Shown: piece by piece, positions 1 to 8,657 of the stretch | Layout of the letters: every line of letters starts with the position of its first letter | Numbering within the stretch: the first letter of the stretch is position 1 | Notes under the pieces: model-generated | Told to the model about the DNA's origin: nothing | Seen by the model: only the letters and a program-made list of their open reading frames with translations | Databases searched by the model: none | Translations under genes and position numbers: made by a program | Origin: JBCBRR01 sp039029235 | GTDB lineage: Bacteria; Bacteroidota; Bacteroidia; Cytophagales; Amoebophilaceae | Assembly: GCA_039029235.1 (NCBI GenBank) | Contig: JBCCGO010000022.1 | Span: 1-12,993 of the forward strand | Length of the DNA stretch: 12,993 bases | Direction: 5' to 3'

Positions 1-300
1 CACGCTCATCCAGACCATCCAGGATCACGAGGGTGGTAGGTTTCCTTAGCTCCTCCTCAATATACTCCCGTAGCCGATCGTAGTCAGGCTCCTTAGTCGG
101 CAGATCATGGGAAAAGCAGTTGTTCACGATGGCGGTCGATAAGGGCCCTTATATTTTTCACCAATCATTGGTCGCATAACTGGGGTGGCATCTACTCGCC
201 TTGTAGCTTTCTCCTCGCCCCTTGTAGCACCAGCTTGGTGTGCTCTGGCGCTATCCAGGGCATTGTGTATATTTACATTGTTGTGAATCAAAGACGTGAC
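1..300 (-). pseudogene. NACHT-domain NTPase remnant, frameshifted, cut by window edge
   Basis: Read on the minus strand, the frame open from 148 down to 1 contains TLVILDGLDER, a Walker B / sensor stretch typical of NACHT NTPases. It is preceded by a charged helical segment (YDRLREYIEEEL), as in that family. The same frame has a stop at 149-151, so it cannot extend further 5'. A second minus-strand frame, open from 300 to a stop at 124-126, reads through HQAGATRGEEKATRRVD and GEKYKGPYRPPS and overlaps the first frame by about 25 bp. It looks like the preceding part of the same gene, displaced by a frameshift. I see no P-loop (GxxGxGKS/T) in either frame. NACHT proteins are STAND-type NTPases, usually multidomain sensors, and are numerous in some Bacteroidota symbionts. 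What I infer is a decayed or rearranged copy. The rest of the gene lies left of the window, so an intact downstream part cannot be excluded. Confidence 0.5.
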
Positions 301-329
301 CTACGCGCTGTGCCTCAGAGATTTTTGCC

Positions 330-1136
330 ATGCCTACTGTAAGAGTACTGTATGTTACTAGCGAGATTGCCCCTTTTCTTAGCAACTCTATCGTAGCTGA
401 GCGAGTCAACAAGCTGGCAATAGCGATGCGCAAACGGGGGGTTGAGATACGAATCTTAGCACCCCGATTTGGGGTCATTAGCGAAAAGAAGCATAGGATG
501 CACGTGGTAGTAAGGTTGTCTGGGACGAATATTGTCATAGGTAGCCAAAAGCATGCCCTGGCCGTCAAGGTAGCTTCTTTCCCGAGGGCGCGGTACCAAA
601 TTTATTTTATCGATAACGAAGATTTTTTCCGCAGGAGGGCGATCTTCACGGACGAGAAAAACAATTTTTTCGCGGACAATGGCGATCGGCTGATCTTCTT
701 CTGCCGGGGGGTGCTAGAGACTGTCAAGAACCTGGAGTGGGCCCCTGATGTCGTGCATTGTCACGACTGGATGGCGAGCTTGGTTCCGCTCTACCTCAAG
801 ACAGCTTATAAGCACGATCCGATTTTACGGCACACCAAAGTACTGTACACAATCTATAACAATGTCTTCACGGAGCGCTTGGGGGAGCGCTTTGCGCAGA
901 AAGCTAAGATGGTAGGTATCGAAGCTGGTAGCTTGCAGTCGCTAGCCCCTGCTGGCTTCAAAGAGCTGATACAAGCTGTTATGCAGCATGCGGATACTGT
1001 GGCTAGGGCAGAGGTGCTTGACAAGGGTCCCTTGCAGGAGCTCCTCCAGGAAACGGCTATTCCCTACATCGCTGGCGATGAGCACGGTATAGAAGCTTAC
1101 TATAAACTTTATAACCAACTAGCTGGCGCTAAATAG
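330..1136 (+). CDS. Short glycogen/starch synthase-like protein (GT5 N-terminal domain only)
   Basis: A 268-residue protein beginning VRVLYVTSEIAPF, the first beta strand and loop of the GT5 glycogen/starch synthase catalytic domain. Further GT5-N signatures are FFCRGVLETVKNLEWAPDVVHCHDWMAS (about residues 123-151) and the segment VPLYLKTAYK. Full glycogen synthases are about 480 residues with two Rossmann domains; here only the N-terminal one is present. The ADP-glucose/glycogen loop that normally reads KxGGL after SEIAPF is replaced by LSNSIVAERVNKL. Bacteroidota commonly carry such a short stand-alone protein annotated as glycogen synthase, often near pantothenate genes, which are not seen here. 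Activity as a glucosyltransferase is doubtful, and a structural or regulatory role is possible. The ATG start fits the family N-terminus. Its last 8 bp overlap the convergent gltX. Confidence 0.85.
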   Translation: MPTVRVLYVTSEIAPFLSNSIVAERVNKLAIAMRKRGVEIRILAPRFGVISEKKHRMHVVVRLSGTNIVIGSQKHALAVKVASFPRARYQIYFIDNEDFFRRRAIFTDEKNNFFADNGDRLIFFCRGVLETVKNLEWAPDVVHCHDWMASLVPLYLKTAYKHDPILRHTKVLYTIYNNVFTERLGERFAQKAKMVGIEAGSLQSLAPAGFKELIQAVMQHADTVARAEVLDKGPLQELLQETAIPYIAGDEHGIEAYYKLYNQLAGAK

Positions 1137-2679
1137 CCAGGTCTTTCGCTTTCTCAAACTGCGCTAGCCCCTGTATGAGTCTTTTGATGGCCTCTTGCTG
1201 CCCCATCACCTCCATGGTTTGCATGAGGTCAGGTCCGACTCCTATCCCCGTCAAGGCAACGCGTATAACAGGCATTACTTGCTTGTGTTTCATCTGCCTA
1301 GCTTCTAGTAGCCTTGCCAGGGTAGTTTTGATCTCAGGCGCCTGAAATACATCTATAGCTCGGAGCACTGCTATCCATGCTTGTAGTACTTCGTGGACCT
1401 GCTTGTTCCATTTTCCCTTGAGGATAGGCACATCGTAAGTCTCAGGTGCCTGGAAGAAGTACTTTCCTTGCTCCCAAAAATCTTGTGGAAAGACAGCGCG
1501 TTCCTGGATGAGTTGGCATATTTGCCTAGCCTGCTGTGGCGTATACGCTATGTGGTGCTTGTCAAGAGCTGCTGTCAGGTACCTGACCCGCTCTGCCTCT
1601 GGCTTGGCCCTGAGGTATTGCTGGTTGAACCAGGCAGCCTTCTGGATATCAAGCTTGACCCCTGCCTTATGGATTCTTTCGATCGAAAAAGCTTGAATAA
1701 GCTCCTCTCGGCTCAAAAGTTCTTTCCCCCCTCCTGCAGGGCTCCAGCCAAGCAGGGCTAGAAAGTTCAGCAAGGCCTCAGGTAAGTAGCCTTGCTCGCG
1801 GAATCCTGGTATGTATGTTCCGGTATCCGGATCTTGCCAGGCTATCGGGAAGATAGGGAATCCCTGATGATCAGCCTGGCGTTTGCTAAGCTTACCATAG
1901 CCTTCGGGCTTCAGCAGCAAGGGTAGATGGACAAATTGGGGCATAGCTTGCTCCAGTCCCAAGTACTGATATAGCAAGACATGAATGGGGGTAGAGGGGA
2001 GCCATTCCTCTCCCCGAATCACATGCGTGGTTTGCATCAGGTAGTCATCTACTACACTGGCTAGGTGGTAAGTAGGAGTTCCATCAGCCTTCATCAGTAC
2101 TTTATCATCCAGTGTAGCAGATTGGACCCTGACCCAGCCCCTTACTTGGTCATAGAAGCGAATTGTTTTTTGGTGGGGCACTTTGATACGAATCGCATGG
2201 GGCACGCCAGCCTCTAGCCTGGCTGCTACCTCTTGCTGGGGGAGTGTCAGTGAGTTTTTCATCCATTCCCTACTGATTGCATTATATTGGGGCGAGGCTA
2301 CCCGAGCAGCTTGGAGTCGATCACGCATGGCAGCGAGCTCCTGCGGTGTATCAAAGGCATAATAAGCTTTGCCTGCCTCTACAAGGCGGGCTACGTAGGC
2401 GGGGTAAATTTTTTTTCTGGCCGATTGTCTGTACGGGCCCTGCGGGCCGCCTTGGCTAGGCCCTTCGTCAGCCGCTATGCCTAGCCATTGCAGTGTATCT
2501 ATAATGTATTGCTCTGCACCGGGCACAAACCGGGCCTGATCTGTATCTTCTAGCCGGAGTATGAATCGTCCTTGATGCTTCTTGGCTAGGAGATAGTTGT
2601 ACAAAGCTGTTCTTACGCCTCCGATGTGGAGGGGGCCTGTAGGACTGGGAGCAAACCTAACGCGTACAGTTTGAGACAT
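1129..2679 (-). CDS. gltX: Glutamyl-tRNA synthetase
   Basis: A 516-residue class I aminoacyl-tRNA synthetase that charges tRNA-Glu (and in many bacteria also tRNA-Gln) with glutamate, using ATP in the cytosol. The Rossmann-fold HIGH motif is PSPTGPLHIGG (residues 11-21), followed by LRLEDTD near 41-47. The family-typical DDKVLMKADGTPTYHLA lies around 191-207, and the KMSKS-equivalent is KLSKR (263-267). The C-terminal anticodon-binding half is complete, ending near VMPVIRVALTG and a final helix. Length matches the Bacteroidota GltX type. It lies convergent with the short glycogen-synthase-like gene, overlapping its 3' end by 8 bp, and divergent from the ABC transporter gene with 159 bp between. 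The ATG at 2679 is the natural start because only two residues precede the conserved VRVRFAPSPTG. No strong promoter was found upstream. Confidence 0.97.
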   Translation of the reverse strand: MSQTVRVRFAPSPTGPLHIGGVRTALYNYLLAKKHQGRFILRLEDTDQARFVPGAEQYIIDTLQWLGIAADEGPSQGGPQGPYRQSARKKIYPAYVARLVEAGKAYYAFDTPQELAAMRDRLQAARVASPQYNAISREWMKNSLTLPQQEVAARLEAGVPHAIRIKVPHQKTIRFYDQVRGWVRVQSATLDDKVLMKADGTPTYHLASVVDDYLMQTTHVIRGEEWLPSTPIHVLLYQYLGLEQAMPQFVHLPLLLKPEGYGKLSKRQADHQGFPIFPIAWQDPDTGTYIPGFREQGYLPEALLNFLALLGWSPAGGGKELLSREELIQAFSIERIHKAGVKLDIQKAAWFNQQYLRAKPEAERVRYLTAALDKHHIAYTPQQARQICQLIQERAVFPQDFWEQGKYFFQAPETYDVPILKGKWNKQVHEVLQAWIAVLRAIDVFQAPEIKTTLARLLEARQMKHKQVMPVIRVALTGIGVGPDLMQTMEVMGQQEAIKRLIQGLAQFEKAKDLAI

Positions 2680-2746
2680 ACAGTGCTATCTTGCAAGTGG
2701 TGAGCGAATGGCCCGATAAAAAAATTTATACCATGCTGGGCAAGGC

Positions 2747-2777
2747 TTGTATACTGCGTATATTGTACCTATATTTT
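2747..2777 (+). promoter_or_regulatory. Candidate Bacteroidota-type promoter for the ABC transporter unit
   Basis: TTG at 2747-2749 is followed after 20 bp by TATATTTT (2770-2777). This is a 7-of-8 match to the Bacteroidota sigma-ABfr -7 element TAnnTTTG, with the usual 19-21 bp spacing to a -33 TTG/TTTG. It sits about 60 bp before the GTG start at 2839, in the gltX/ABC divergent spacer. The match is by eye and AT-rich spacers give chance hits. Confidence 0.35.
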
Positions 2778-2838
2778 CTGAAACTAACCAAACTTTGTGT
2801 TGATTTACTGCTGATAGTAACCAATTTTCTTTTTTCCT

Positions 2839-4707
2839 GTGCGCGAGCTTAGTCATCTCAATAAATATCTAGCAAAATACAAGTATTATTACGTATTTGG
2901 GGCTATTTTTATCGTCGGGATCCATATTTTATCTATTATTCCTGCGCGCCTGACCAGGCATATTATCAACCTTATCAAAGATAGTACAGCGTTGTATCAG
3001 TTTTCTCCCGGACCTAGTACATTAGGCGATCTGCCTGGCAGCCTCATGCAGCAGCTGTTGCTATATAGCGGATTGCTGCTCTTGCTAGCCTTCGTGAAGG
3101 CTTTGTGCTCTTACTGGCTGCGGCAGACTATCTTCGTAGTAGCTAATCAGATCGAATATGAGCTCAAGAACGAGCTTTACAGCCATTACCAGACTTTGCC
3201 CTTGGCGTTTTATAGGAGAAATAGCACCGGAGACTTAATGACCCGCCTCTCAGAAGACGTTAGGAGGGTCAAGATGTATTTGGGTCCTGCCATGATGCTG
3301 GGCCTCAATGCGCTTACGCTCTTTCTAGTACTGGTTCCTTACATGTTTGCCATCAACGTGAAGCTCACACTCTGCTCCATGCTCCCTGTATCGTTTCTAG
3401 TGGTAGGCATCTACTATGTAAGTAGTGTGCTACACCAGCTTGCTGAAGAGACGCAGAGTAAGCTGTCAGCGTTGACTACCTTTGTCCAAGAAACTTTCTC
3501 TGGCATCAGCGTTTTGCTGGCCTCTGCTCGAGAAATTGCTTTTAGAAAAAATTTTGTCCGGGCTTGTGAGGAATATAAAACCAAGACGTTACGACTTGCT
3601 ACTATCAATGCACTGCTCCTACCACTGGCTACGGGGGTAACGGGTCTGGGCGTCATATTGACCGTACTCGTAGGCGGAAAGGGGGTCATGGAAGGCACCA
3701 TCACCATGGGCAGCATCGCCGAGTTCATCATGTATATGAACCTGATTACTTGGCCCATAATCTCTGTAAGCTTAGTGCTCAAGTGGGTGCAGAGAGCTGC
3801 TGCTTCACAAAAGAGAATCAATGAATTTCTCCAAGAGAAGACCCGCATCACCTCTCCCAAACAGCTGGTACGTGCCATTGAGGGAAGTATTACCTTCCGG
3901 GATGTAAGCTTTGCCTATCCTGATTCGGGGGTACGGGCCTTGCAATCTCTCTCATTTACCGTACCTGCAGGAACTTCCCTGGCCATTGTTGGGCCAACAG
4001 GTTCTGGTAAAAGCACGGTAGTTAATCTACTCACACGCCTTTACGATGCAGATACTGGTCTAATAACTATTGATGGTGTTCCTATCCAAGACTATGCCAT
4101 TCCTGCACTAAGACAACAAATAGGCTGCGTGCCACAAAATGTATTTCTTTTCCCAGATACTATTCGCAAGAATATTGCCTTCGGCAAGGAGGGAGCAACA
4201 GAAGCGCAAATTATACAAGCTGTCCAAAATGTAGATTTATACACAAGTATTCAACAGTTTCCTAACCAAATGGACACGATGCTTGGGGAGGGGGGCAGCA
4301 AGCTTTCTGGAGGCCAAAAGCAACGCATTGCTATTGCCAGAGCATTGGTACGAGAACCGCGGATACTGATCCTGGATGACAGCTTCTCTGCTGTAGATGC
4401 CAAGACTGAACGTAACATTCTAGTTACGCTAAAGAAGGCCATGCAGGGTAGAACCACCCTGATTATTTCGCACAGAATATCTGTGAGTAGGCTGGCGAAC
4501 CAAATTTTGGTCCTGGATGCTGCCCGCGTTGCCGAACAGGGTTCGCACGAAGATCTCTTAGAAGCCAAGGGTCTCTACTACAAGCTGTATAAGCATCAGT
4601 ACGGTCAGCCAGCAAGGCAAGATGAGCCATTGAATAGTGGCGGTATGCCAAAAGCTTTTGCCGCAGTATTTATATCTATCCTGAATATTATTGCCCATGG
4701 ACTTTGA
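2839..4707 (+). CDS. ABC exporter half-transporter (fused TMD-NBD, MsbA/MdlA-like)
   Basis: A 622-residue membrane exporter half. A six-helix type IV (ABC exporter) transmembrane domain spans about residues 15-320, with hydrophobic stretches near 17-36, 73-95, 150-170, 178-195, 255-280 and 295-315. The nucleotide-binding domain follows: A-loop Tyr360, Walker A GPTGSGKS (385-392), Q-loop Gln433, signature LSGGQ (489-493), Walker B ILILDD (509-514), D-loop SAVD and switch His545. The residue after the Walker B aspartate, normally the catalytic Glu, is Asp514 (LDDSFSAVD). This is a feature of the degenerate-site subunits of heterodimeric exporters such as the MdlA/BmrC group. The substrate cannot be told from sequence; lipids or drugs are usual for the family. 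The start is GTG, chosen because VRELSHLNKYLAKYK matches how Bacteroidota relatives begin. A tail of about 35 residues after LYKHQYG is longer than usual. Its stop overlaps the next gene, implying co-transcription. Confidence 0.92.
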   Translation: MRELSHLNKYLAKYKYYYVFGAIFIVGIHILSIIPARLTRHIINLIKDSTALYQFSPGPSTLGDLPGSLMQQLLLYSGLLLLLAFVKALCSYWLRQTIFVVANQIEYELKNELYSHYQTLPLAFYRRNSTGDLMTRLSEDVRRVKMYLGPAMMLGLNALTLFLVLVPYMFAINVKLTLCSMLPVSFLVVGIYYVSSVLHQLAEETQSKLSALTTFVQETFSGISVLLASAREIAFRKNFVRACEEYKTKTLRLATINALLLPLATGVTGLGVILTVLVGGKGVMEGTITMGSIAEFIMYMNLITWPIISVSLVLKWVQRAAASQKRINEFLQEKTRITSPKQLVRAIEGSITFRDVSFAYPDSGVRALQSLSFTVPAGTSLAIVGPTGSGKSTVVNLLTRLYDADTGLITIDGVPIQDYAIPALRQQIGCVPQNVFLFPDTIRKNIAFGKEGATEAQIIQAVQNVDLYTSIQQFPNQMDTMLGEGGSKLSGGQKQRIAIARALVREPRILILDDSFSAVDAKTERNILVTLKKAMQGRTTLIISHRISVSRLANQILVLDAARVAEQGSHEDLLEAKGLYYKLYKHQYGQPARQDEPLNSGGMPKAFAAVFISILNIIAHGL

Positions 4708-5890
4708 TAGCAGCATAAAGACATCGATCAGGAGCATCAGGGAAATTGAGCAACAGTCCGCTAGTAACAAATTAAGACAAAAACGCCTGGCTCGTCTTAT
4801 CTACGAGCTGTTTACGCCTACCAAACGGATAGGAGATTTTATCCTGCTCTTGACTGTTCTGTGCCTCATAGGAGGCATGGTGCTTCCCCACCCAGATATA
4901 GCCAGGTGGTTTGGGTTTATGCTAGCCAGTTATTCGGCGATCGCCAATGATAGTATCCAAACGCTGGGGACTTTCATAGCTTCTAATACCGAACGAAAAT
5001 GGTGGCATCTATGGCTCTTCATAGGGCTGATCTTGATCGCTACCGTATCCTACAGCTGGATAGTCTACCAAGGCGATGTGAGCTACCAAAGGCTGAGCGC
5101 AAGAGGGATTGCTGAGACACCTCAGACATTCAGCTTGCTACAAATACTAGCTCCCATAGCCTTGCTTGTACTGACGCAACTGCGTATCCCTGTCTCTACC
5201 TCGTTTCTACTCCTGAGTGTCTTTGCCATCGAATCTGGAGCTGTATACAACCTACTCCAAAAAAGCTTCTATGGTTACCTAGTAGCTTTCTCGGTAGCCA
5301 TGCTGGTTTGGTATCCCTTCTCCAGGATAGCTAGCAAGTATTTTAGAGCAAAGCCTTTGTGGCTAGGCTGGACGGTATTGCAGTGGCTCTCGACCGGGTT
5401 GCTTTGGTCAGTGTGGCTGATGCACGATGCCGCTAATATTGCTGTGTTTCTGCCCCGTAGTCTGAGCCTGCCGGAGTTCTTACTATTTACGGGGTCTATT
5501 TTTGGAGGATTGGGGGTGCTGTTTTACTTCAAGGGAGCTAGGGTGCAGCGCCTGGTTGGCCAGAAAGCAGGCATCACCGATATCAGGGCTGCTTCGTTGG
5601 TTGATTTTGTATATATACTGATTCTCTTTTACTTCAAAAATCTGAACCAAACACCTATGAGTACTACTTGGGTATTCATCGGCTTGCTAGGAGGAAGAGA
5701 GGTAGCTATCAGTCTAGCTAAGAGAAATTACCTAAGACGAAGTAAGTCTTTGAGCAAAAGTTTAAAGGTTATCAGACGAGATTTACAGTATGCCCTGATC
5801 GGGCTGGTGGTTTCTATTGTTTTAGCTACGTTCGCCAATCCAGCCATTCGAGAGTCTGTACAATCACTCTCGATAAGTTTCCGGAATTAA
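4697..5890 (+). CDS. Polytopic membrane protein, possible distant PiT-type phosphate permease relative
   Basis: A protein of about 397 residues with a charged cytosolic N-terminus (residues 1-45) and roughly ten hydrophobic segments. Two paired motifs stand out: AIANDSIQTLGT (about 81-92) with RIPVSTS (about 163-169), then MHDAANIAVFLP (about 242-253) with TPMSTTW (about 319-325). PiT/SLC20 permeases have two inverted halves, each with a GANDVANA-like motif and a PVSTT-like motif, so this layout suggests a divergent member. That is my inference, and the acidic Asp-Asn pair is preserved only loosely. I chose ATG 4697; a TTG at 4691 would add two residues. Either start overlaps the 3' end of the ABC transporter gene, so translation is probably coupled. 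No signal peptide or soluble domain is visible. I do not recognise a named gene. Confidence 0.85.
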   Translation: MDFDSSIKTSIRSIREIEQQSASNKLRQKRLARLIYELFTPTKRIGDFILLLTVLCLIGGMVLPHPDIARWFGFMLASYSAIANDSIQTLGTFIASNTERKWWHLWLFIGLILIATVSYSWIVYQGDVSYQRLSARGIAETPQTFSLLQILAPIALLVLTQLRIPVSTSFLLLSVFAIESGAVYNLLQKSFYGYLVAFSVAMLVWYPFSRIASKYFRAKPLWLGWTVLQWLSTGLLWSVWLMHDAANIAVFLPRSLSLPEFLLFTGSIFGGLGVLFYFKGARVQRLVGQKAGITDIRAASLVDFVYILILFYFKNLNQTPMSTTWVFIGLLGGREVAISLAKRNYLRRSKSLSKSLKVIRRDLQYALIGLVVSIVLATFANPAIRESVQSLSISFRN

Positions 5891-6254
5891 AAGGTATTAG
5901 CCACCTCCTGCCAAAGCAATACACTTGGTTGTCGGCAAACTGGTAGCGGGGACGCAAGATTTTATCTTAATAGTAGCTTCGATACAGGCTGGCGAGCCAG
6001 CATGGTACGGAAGCTGAAGGTAGGAGGCTAGCAAAGAGAATCTGATTATGCTGGATTTGCTGGCTACTAAGGGCTAGGGGCCTGGCTGTACTAAACATAA
6101 CTTGCTGAATAGCTCTTGGATATAAGCTTCTCAAGCTATACAAGCGACTTTATGGGCAGCTCACGCTTTGCTGCGGGAACAATACAGACGCAGAATCTGC
6201 TAGTACGAGCAGTAGGTATGACACTTGATGCATCGATTTTAGCTGACACAACCT
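5891..6254. other. Non-coding spacer of 364 bp before mutL
   Basis: Stops occur often in every frame I read, and I find no protein similarity, tRNA or convincing terminator. There is no clear TAnnTTTG promoter just upstream of mutL. It may carry decayed sequence, but no identifiable remnant is visible. Confidence 0.5.
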
Positions 6255-8084
6255 ATGGCTCATCGCATACACTTACTCCCAGATACTTTAGCTAACCAAA
6301 TCGCTGCAGGCGAGGTTATCCAGAGGCCTGCTTCGGTGGTCAAGGAGCTGCTAGAGAATGCCATAGATGCGGGGGGTAAGCACATCAAGGTGATCATCAA
6401 AGAGGCCGGGAAGGCACTAATCCAAGTTATTGACGATGGCATAGGTATGTCAGAGGTAGACGCCAGGATGAGCCTAGAGAAACACGCTACTTCTAAAATC
6501 AGCACGGTAGCTGATTTATTTAACATCCAGACCATGGGATTTAGAGGCGAAGCTTTGCCTTCTATAGCAGCAGTATCTCAGCTAGTCATAGAAACCCGTA
6601 CCCAAGACGAGGAACTGGGAACGTGCATTGTGGCCCAGGGTGCTGTCGTTAAATCGCAAGAGCCTGTCGCTATCGATCCCGGTACCAAGGTCAGTGTCAA
6701 GAACCTCTTCTTCAACGTACCAGCACGGCGAAACTTTCTCAAATCTGGGCCAGTAGAGACCAAGCATATCATCGATGAATTTCAGCGAGCTGCCCTGGCC
6801 AAGCCGGACTTCGCTTTCTCGCTCTATCAAAATGGCCAAGAGACCTATCAGCTCCCTGCCACAGATAGGCTAAGCCATCGCATTGTACACCTATTTGGAG
6901 ATAGCTACAAAAAGCAGTTGGCCCCTTGCCAGGAGGCCACAGACCTTATACAGATACGGGGCTACCTCGGTAGCCCCACTTATGCGAAAAAAACGCGCGG
7001 TGAGCAATTCTTTTTTGTCAACAAACGCTTCATCAAGAGTGCCTACCTTCACCATGCTGTCAGGCGCGCTTTTGAAGGGTTGCTGCCTCCGGACACCTTC
7101 CCTTTTTACGTACTGTGCATCGACATTGATCCGACGTACATTGACGTCAATGTGCACCCTGCCAAAACAGAGATCAAGTTTTCGGATGAGCACATGGTAT
7201 ATGCCGTCCTGGCGGCAGCTATCAAGCAAGCCCTGTCTGTACACCACATTGCCCCTTCGCTAGACTTTGAGCAAGATGTAAACTTTGCTCCTTTACGTTT
7301 GCCAAAGTCAACCAACACCAATAAACTGAGCAGTGTAGCTGATACGAGTTATACCCAACTGAAAAGTCTTGGCAGCTCTAAGGCCAACAAGCAGGACTGG
7401 GAAAAGTTGTTTGAGCGCCTCAATGAAGCCCCAAAGCTAGCTCCTACCCAAAACCTACTGAGCGCTATCCCTCCACCTCCGAGAGAGAATGCTACTACAC
7501 CTCTGGCTACCAGCCAAGAGACAGCTACCAAGCTGCAGCTACATGCCAGGTACATCCTAGCACCTGTCAAATCAGGGCTGCTGCTTGTTGACCAAAGCAC
7601 GGCCCATGAACGTATTCTTTATGAGAAGTACCAGCAGGCGCTAGCAAACGAGCCAGGAGCTACCCAAAAGCTATTCTTCCCCCATCAAATCACGCTCAAT
7701 CCTGCCGATCTTGTTTTACTCCAAGAACACGAAGCGGCATTCCGAGCCTTGGGGTTTGTTATAGAGCCTTTTGGCAAGGACAGTATCATCGTTTCAGGGT
7801 GTCCCACAGAAGCAACCGACCACGACCCCAAGCAGTTGCTAGAAGGCCTCATAGAGCAGATTAAATGGAATAAAAAGCACCTCAAGCTTGCTATCCAGGA
7901 AAACCTAGCCCGCTCGCTGGCCAAGCGGTCTTGTATACAGCCTGAAACAAAACTCGATACTGCAGCCATGGATACTTTGGTAAATCAGCTCTTTGCTTGC
8001 CAGCAAGCTGCTTATACCCCAGACGGCCGTAAAATATGGACGATCATAACACTTGAGGAGCTGGCTGGCTTACTAAAAACTTGA
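6255..8084 (+). CDS. mutL: DNA mismatch repair protein MutL
   Basis: A 609-residue GHKL ATPase that links MutS mismatch recognition to downstream strand removal. N-terminal ATPase motifs are all present: ELLENAIDAG (31-40, with the catalytic Glu and Mg-binding Asn), DDGIGM (60-65), HATSKI (77-82) and GFRGEAL (95-101). The transducer domain includes FFFVNKRFIKS and VDVNVHPAKTEI-like IDVNVHPAKTEIKF (296-309). A polar linker follows (about 340-425), then the C-terminal dimerisation domain (about 426-609). In endonuclease-type MutL the metal motif is DQHA(X)2E(X)4E. Here it reads DQSTAHERILYE (446-457), so the metal-ligand His is Ser. The usual CPHGRP is replaced by TPDGRK (588-593). Intrinsic nicking activity is therefore doubtful. 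The ATG start matches the family N-terminus (IHLLPDTLANQIAAGEV). It stands alone, with long spacers on both sides. Confidence 0.96.
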   Translation: MAHRIHLLPDTLANQIAAGEVIQRPASVVKELLENAIDAGGKHIKVIIKEAGKALIQVIDDGIGMSEVDARMSLEKHATSKISTVADLFNIQTMGFRGEALPSIAAVSQLVIETRTQDEELGTCIVAQGAVVKSQEPVAIDPGTKVSVKNLFFNVPARRNFLKSGPVETKHIIDEFQRAALAKPDFAFSLYQNGQETYQLPATDRLSHRIVHLFGDSYKKQLAPCQEATDLIQIRGYLGSPTYAKKTRGEQFFFVNKRFIKSAYLHHAVRRAFEGLLPPDTFPFYVLCIDIDPTYIDVNVHPAKTEIKFSDEHMVYAVLAAAIKQALSVHHIAPSLDFEQDVNFAPLRLPKSTNTNKLSSVADTSYTQLKSLGSSKANKQDWEKLFERLNEAPKLAPTQNLLSAIPPPPRENATTPLATSQETATKLQLHARYILAPVKSGLLLVDQSTAHERILYEKYQQALANEPGATQKLFFPHQITLNPADLVLLQEHEAAFRALGFVIEPFGKDSIIVSGCPTEATDHDPKQLLEGLIEQIKWNKKHLKLAIQENLARSLAKRSCIQPETKLDTAAMDTLVNQLFACQQAAYTPDGRKIWTIITLEELAGLLKT

Positions 8085-8657
8085 GTCTCCTGCTCGCAGC
8101 GTCATCTATAGAGATATTTTAGGGAGCCAGTCGAGTAACAGGTATATCGATACAGCGCGCGCAGCCAGCCTGGAAGGTTACTGAGCGATAGCTAGCAAAC
8201 CTCAGGGAGCAACCTCACCCAGACAACAAACCCTATTGGCATCTTCCTTACACCCAGTGGCCTACTGGTCGGCAGCTGGTCCTGTCAGCACACAGCAAGC
8301 AAACTGAGTAATCAGTATTGGTCACTAGCATTCAGCCCATGACCTGTTGCCCATGAGTCACTCGCCTAGCCGTGAGCCCATCCACCCCTCGCCACCAATG
8401 CCGCGGTTTTGTCCGCACCTAGCCTGGCTTTTACTCGCTCCAGGCCAACATAGCAGTTGGGCGAAGGATAATAATAAGGATTTACACACTTTATAAACAA
8501 TTTTATTTATCAATTTATACGCATAAATAAACAACATTATTTTCGATATCTGTTACTACCAGAGGCATTTACGTATCGTTGTTCCTGTATCCTTAGTGCT
8601 ATGGTCGTACATTTCCCATGTACCTCCACGGAACAAGTGTAGGCGAATTGCTAATCA

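Noticed and set aside
251..568. 105-codon minus-strand frame near the left edge as a real gene
   Set aside because: It mostly lies opposite the start of the GT5 gene and its translation has no family features.
1393..1761. 122-codon plus-strand frame inside gltX
   Set aside because: It lies wholly opposite a well-supported gltX, and its translation resembles no family I know.
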